From contig CALBMD010000504.1 of the NCBI GenBank assembly GCA_937896265.1, forward strand, positions 1 through 6,574: 6,574 nucleotides of DNA, read 5' to 3'. Shown here piece by piece: positions 3,979-6,574 of the stretch. Under the pieces are notes generated by a model, which was not told the origin of the DNA, did not search any database, and saw nothing but the letters and a program-made list of their open reading frames with translations. The stretch comes from an uncultured Pseudomonadota bacterium. GTDB taxonomy: Bacteria > Bdellovibrionota_B > Oligoflexia > Oligoflexales > Bog-1112. The position numbers and the translations under genes were made by a program. Each line of letters begins with the position of its first letter. The stretch's first letter is position 1.

Positions 3979-5481
3979 TCAAAAACTACCAATGTAATCT
4001 GAGATCCTGCTACCGTATACCTCGGCTAAACCAAGACGTTTGAAATCGTTGCCTTGGATTGTTTTGCGACAGTTACGGCTATGACAGTTGCAAGAAAACG
4101 CCTGCATATAGTCGCCACCACAAAAGGTAGCGTAATCCATATTGAGTTGTTCTCCAGTAGCAATAGCACGTCGAGCATAGATATCTAAGCAATGATTATC
4201 GCCAAACCAGAGGTTTGGATCGCAAGAATGATTTAACGGTCGCCAGGAAGAGGGCTCATCACTCCAAGTTACATAGGTTTTATCAGTAAGAGGCCAAGCG
4301 TAACGAGCAAATTGCTCTCTACCTAGCTGGCTCCAAGTTTCTTCAACGTGTGCTTTGGTATTGAGATAAAAAGCTTGACCCTCATATGGAAATACCAGCT
4401 CACCAGCTGAGATGTCACAATTTGCTTGCAGAAAAAAGCCCTGGTCTTTTGCGTAGCTTAATTCCCATTTAGGTTTGGCTGCCAATCTAGCTTTTTGCCG
4501 TTTGAAAGCAGCAGCAATGATTTTCTTAGTAAAATCTTCCAACCCTTTTGGCCGTTGGTGGATAACAAAATCAGCGCTGCCAAAATAGTCTTTAGGATAA
4601 AAAAGACCACAGTTGGAATTAACCTCAAGGAAATAAACTCGACCCTCTTCATCAATTCGAAGGTCAGAGCGTCCGTAGCCTACGCCTCCTTGGATGGTGG
4701 CAAAAGCCTTACGTCCAATTTCCATGCATTTTTGAGCTAGCACGCTATCTTTCGCACCTATGGTTTCCCATTGCATTTTGTCATCTTCGATCCATTTCAA
4801 ATCAAAGTACTTAAAATCGTCACCTTGGCCGAAATTGACACGTATTGGCGGAAAAACATCGATCTCCCCTTCGATGCCTGTCTCGCAAGCAAGCACTGTT
4901 ACTTCTTGGCCTATAATGAACTCTTCAATGAGGACACTACCGAAATCTTTTATAAAGCGATTGGCTTCAATTTGTAGTTCTTCCATATTTTGGCATTTGC
5001 TTTTTTTAGTCATACCAACGCTTGAGTACCCTGATGGGTGTTTCACTATTACTGGAAATTTTAGTGAGCCAGGCACTTTTTCTAAGTCACTTTGACGTCT
5101 GGCATGGATGTAATTGGGGAAAAGTATGCCGTGAGCATAAGCAACTTGTTTCATATCGAGCTTTGATGGCTCGTAGTAACGGGGGCAGACACCAGTATAA
5201 GCAGCCCCCAAGGCTTCTAGAACTTCAACAACTTCAATACCGGCGCGATCTTCGTCTTTGGCTCCATCGCAGAGATTGAGAAAGACATCATAGCAGCCAG
5301 AGGTTACAAGTTCTTTTATTTGGCTGTAGGCTTTAGCTTTACTGATTTTATGAGAAGCAAAACTATAGCTTGGGTCAGTAAAAAAAGGAGCAGGCGTGCA
5401 GTCATAGTCATCATAGGCCTTCATTGGTGACTCAGAATCAGCATAGCTTGACTGCAGAACACAGACCCTAACTTGTGACAT
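3979..5481 (-). CDS. ATP-grasp (D-Ala-D-Ala ligase-like) and SET methyltransferase fusion protein, 500 aa
   Basis: Two enzymatic modules in one chain. Residues 1-335 resemble D-Ala-D-Ala ligases: DVFLNLCDGAKDEDRAGIE (65-83) and LGAAYTGV (91-98) correspond to the ligase N-terminal domain. FPVIVKHPSGYSSVGMTK (142-159) carries the ATP-binding lysine and glycine-rich loop, VLIEEFIIGQEVTV (183-196) follows, and GYGRSDLRID (268-277) with FLEVNSNCGL (284-293) supplies the Mg ligands D273, E286 and N288. Residues 339-453 form a SET domain: DQGFFLQANCDISAGELVFPYEG, the hallmark NHSCDPN (417-423), and AIATGEQLNMDY with Y450. A post-SET CxCx4C (C464, C466, C471) can bind zinc together with C420. All key residues of both modules are present. 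ATP-grasp enzymes form carboxylate-amine bonds; SET domains transfer methyl from S-adenosylmethionine to lysine. The substrates are unknown, and no signal peptide is visible. ATG 5481 is preceded by AAGGGG, five bases away. Cell-wall D-Ala ligase is unlikely given the fusion and the divergent N-terminus. Confidence 0.92.
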   Translation of the reverse strand: MSQVRVCVLQSSYADSESPMKAYDDYDCTPAPFFTDPSYSFASHKISKAKAYSQIKELVTSGCYDVFLNLCDGAKDEDRAGIEVVEVLEALGAAYTGVCPRYYEPSKLDMKQVAYAHGILFPNYIHARRQSDLEKVPGSLKFPVIVKHPSGYSSVGMTKKSKCQNMEELQIEANRFIKDFGSVLIEEFIIGQEVTVLACETGIEGEIDVFPPIRVNFGQGDDFKYFDLKWIEDDKMQWETIGAKDSVLAQKCMEIGRKAFATIQGGVGYGRSDLRIDEEGRVYFLEVNSNCGLFYPKDYFGSADFVIHQRPKGLEDFTKKIIAAAFKRQKARLAAKPKWELSYAKDQGFFLQANCDISAGELVFPYEGQAFYLNTKAHVEETWSQLGREQFARYAWPLTDKTYVTWSDEPSSWRPLNHSCDPNLWFGDNHCLDIYARRAIATGEQLNMDYATFCGGDYMQAFSCNCHSRNCRKTIQGNDFKRLGLAEVYGSRISDYIGSF

Positions 5482-5516
5482 TTTAACCCCTTCTTTAAAC
5501 GTGAGAGAAAGAAGTG

Positions 5517-5545
5517 AATATAGTTTGCTAGACTTGGTGTGTAAA
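5517..5545 (-). promoter_or_regulatory. Sigma70-like promoter of the ATP-grasp-SET gene
   Basis: On the minus strand TTTACA (5545-5540, 5/6 to consensus) and TATATT (5522-5517, 5/6) are separated by exactly 17 bases. The predicted transcription start near 5510 gives a leader of about 30 bases with the AAGGGG ribosome binding site in it. This is the best promoter in the window. Confidence 0.6.
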
Positions 5546-5598
5546 GTAAGAGCCTAAATCAAATAGAGAAACTCCTTTTTCAACCCTACAAAAAGATA

Positions 5599-5604
5599 TA
5601 TAAG
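5599..5604 (+). promoter_or_regulatory. Candidate -10 element (TATAAG) for the M3 peptidase
   Basis: TATAAG matches TATAAT at five of six positions, within GATATATAAG, about 45 bases before the ATG at 5649. The -35 position holds only TTTTTC. It is back to back with the minus-strand promoter at 5517-5545, so the 5482-5648 gap serves both genes. Confidence 0.3.
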
Positions 5605-5607
5605 TGG

Positions 5608-5618
5608 TAGTTCAACTA
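5608..5618. repeat. 11-bp palindrome TAGTTCAACTA at the peptidase start site
   Basis: TAGTT and AACTA are perfect reverse complements around a central C. The site sits at the predicted plus-strand transcription start (about 5611), where a bound repressor would block initiation. It is short enough to be chance. Confidence 0.3.
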
Positions 5619-5648
5619 TGTGTTGGGCTGTCAATAGAAAGCTAAAAA

Positions 5649-6574
5649 ATGCTCCTATACCATTTTTTCCTTTTGCTGCTGGTTTTTTCTGGTATTAACT
5701 GTGACCACTCTGAAAATACAAAGCGAAAAACCGTGCTAGAAAAACCGGTTGACAAGGATTCGCAAATGACTCTCAAAGGCAACACATTACTTATCGATTG
5801 GAATACCCCGCTACAGGTTCCTCCTTTTGGCTCGTTTAAAAACAGTCACTTTTTACCAGCTTATGAAGTTGCTCTGGCGTTACATAGCAAGGAGATTGAA
5901 GCTATTGCTCAAGAAGAAGCAGAGCCAACTTTTGAAAATACTATTTTAGCTTATGAAAAAAGTGGTGACATCCTGGCGCGAGTAAGCAAAATTTTTGCCA
6001 CCATGTATGCTGCGAGCTCAGATAAGGAGCTTGATGAGATTTCTGCGACTACCAGCCCTATCATCTCTCAGCATTGGGATAAGATTTTGATGCATGATAG
6101 TTTGTTTGCGCGCGTCAAGGTAGTCTATGAAAGTAAAGATAAATTAACGAGCCCACAAGCCAGAAGGCTAACAGAGAAAATTTATAATGAATTTACTCGT
6201 GGTGGGGCTTTGCTTTCAGTAGCAGCAAAAGCTGAACTTGGTGTCGTTCATGAAAGGCTGGCTGTATTAAATGATCGTTTTGCGCGTAATGTAATAGGTG
6301 ATATGGATGGTTTTCAACTTCTTGTTACCAATGATAACGAGTTATCTGATATGCCAGCTGATGTTTTAGCTTCAGCTAAGGAGGCTGCTAAGGAGGCTGG
6401 CTATGAACAAGGTTGGCTTTTTACAACACAGCGCTCTTCAATCACGCCATTTTTGACTTATGTTAAAAATCCCGTTTTGCGCAAGAAGATTTATCACGCT
6501 TATCTTCAAGTTGGTAATCGTGGCAATGAATTTGACAATAAGAGCACAGTGCTTGAAATGGTGCAGCTAAGACT
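5649..6574 (+). CDS. Exported M3-family oligopeptidase (Dcp/OpdA-like), N-terminal 308 residues (partial)
   Basis: Zinc oligopeptidase of the M3 family, closest in visible sequence to peptidyl-dipeptidase Dcp and oligopeptidase A, which break down short peptides. Family features are PPFGSFKNSHFLPAYEVAL (58-76), EPTFENTILAYEKSGDILARVSKIF (92-116), SLFARVKVVYE (151-161), the SGAxLS-like RGGALLS (184-190), and FARNVIGD...GFQLLV (211-226). The gene runs off the window, so the HExxH zinc site, expected well past residue 400, is not seen. ATG 5649 is the first possible start because an in-frame TAA lies at 5643-5645. It gives a hydrophobic N-terminus (LLYHFFLLLLVFSGINC, 2-18) with few basic residues, followed by a polar linker before the M3 domain at about 45. 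C18 could be a lipoprotein cysteine, but Asn at -1 is atypical. Many M3 relatives are cytoplasmic, so export here is notable. The ribosome binding site is weak (GAAAG). The gene is divergent from the ATP-grasp-SET gene. Confidence 0.92.
   Translation, partial: MLLYHFFLLLLVFSGINCDHSENTKRKTVLEKPVDKDSQMTLKGNTLLIDWNTPLQVPPFGSFKNSHFLPAYEVALALHSKEIEAIAQEEAEPTFENTILAYEKSGDILARVSKIFATMYAASSDKELDEISATTSPIISQHWDKILMHDSLFARVKVVYESKDKLTSPQARRLTEKIYNEFTRGGALLSVAAKAELGVVHERLAVLNDRFARNVIGDMDGFQLLVTNDNELSDMPADVLASAKEAAKEAGYEQGWLFTTQRSSITPFLTYVKNPVLRKKIYHAYLQVGNRGNEFDNKSTVLEMVQLR
6375..6398 (+). repeat. 12-bp tandem repeat (two copies) in the peptidase gene
   Basis: GCTAAGGAGGCT occurs twice in tandem, identical, and encodes the helical repeat AKEAAKEA (residues 243-250). 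Each copy contains AAGGAGG, a near-perfect anti-Shine-Dalgarno match. It is probably a coding coincidence in an Ala/Glu/Lys-rich helix. Confidence 0.6.

Noticed and set aside
4760..5279. Plus-strand ORFs antisense to the ATP-grasp domain (up to 111 codons)
   Set aside because: They are shadows of a coding frame with clear catalytic motifs; no ribosome binding site or recognisable protein features.
5575..5595. CTTTTT/AAAAAG inverted repeat in the divergent promoter region
   Set aside because: Six A/T-dominated pairs in AT-rich DNA are expected by chance and no T-run context supports a terminator.
1..6574. CRISPR array, insertion sequence, phage or rRNA genes
   Set aside because: No regularly spaced repeats, transposase or integrase motifs, terminal repeats or rRNA-like sequence were seen.

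Overview
The window looks like one end of a draft or metagenomic bacterial contig. The DNA is moderately AT-rich by eye. Genes are compact, with Shine-Dalgarno sites, Sec-type signal peptides and a 4-base stop/start overlap, so it is bacterial. Nothing fixes the phylum. A eukaryote-like SET methyltransferase domain, two exported proteins and M3 peptidase and ureohydrolase genes would suit a host-associated or protist-associated Gram-negative lineage, but that is only a guess. The first 10 bases match the 3' end of the Illumina TruSeq adapter and are probably not genomic.

Layout from left to right: (1) 11-514, minus strand, the N-terminal 168 residues of an agmatinase/arginase-family ureohydrolase, cut off by the contig edge. 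(2) 515-852, a divergent intergenic region rich in small repeats: two perfect 9-bp inverted repeats, a 10-bp direct repeat and candidate promoters in both directions. (3) 853-1737, plus strand, a 294-residue protein of unknown function, overlapping by a TTGA stop/start with (4) 1734-2933, a BaiN/HI0933-family FAD oxidoreductase; the two form a coupled operon. (5) 2934-3048, a convergent gap with a long hairpin and a weak terminator. (6) 3049-3777, minus strand, an exported protein of unknown function with an acidic tail; a perfect 14-bp inverted repeat followed by T6 lies inside its coding sequence. (7) 3778-3978, with two abutting hairpins that pair best in minus-strand RNA, plus an AT-rich palindrome. 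(8) 3979-5481, minus strand, a 500-residue fusion of a D-Ala-D-Ala-ligase-like ATP-grasp domain to a SET domain with a post-SET zinc motif. (9) 5482-5648, a divergent promoter region. (10) 5649 to the end, plus strand, the N-terminal 308 residues of an exported M3-family oligopeptidase (Dcp/OpdA-like), cut off by the window edge before its HExxH motif.

The genes do not form an obvious pathway. The most unusual item is the ATP-grasp-SET fusion: one polypeptide that appears able both to form an ATP-driven carboxylate-amine bond and to methylate a lysine. It is transcribed from a good sigma70-like promoter, divergently from the exported peptidase. The second is the terminator-like hairpin embedded in the coding sequence of the exported protein.
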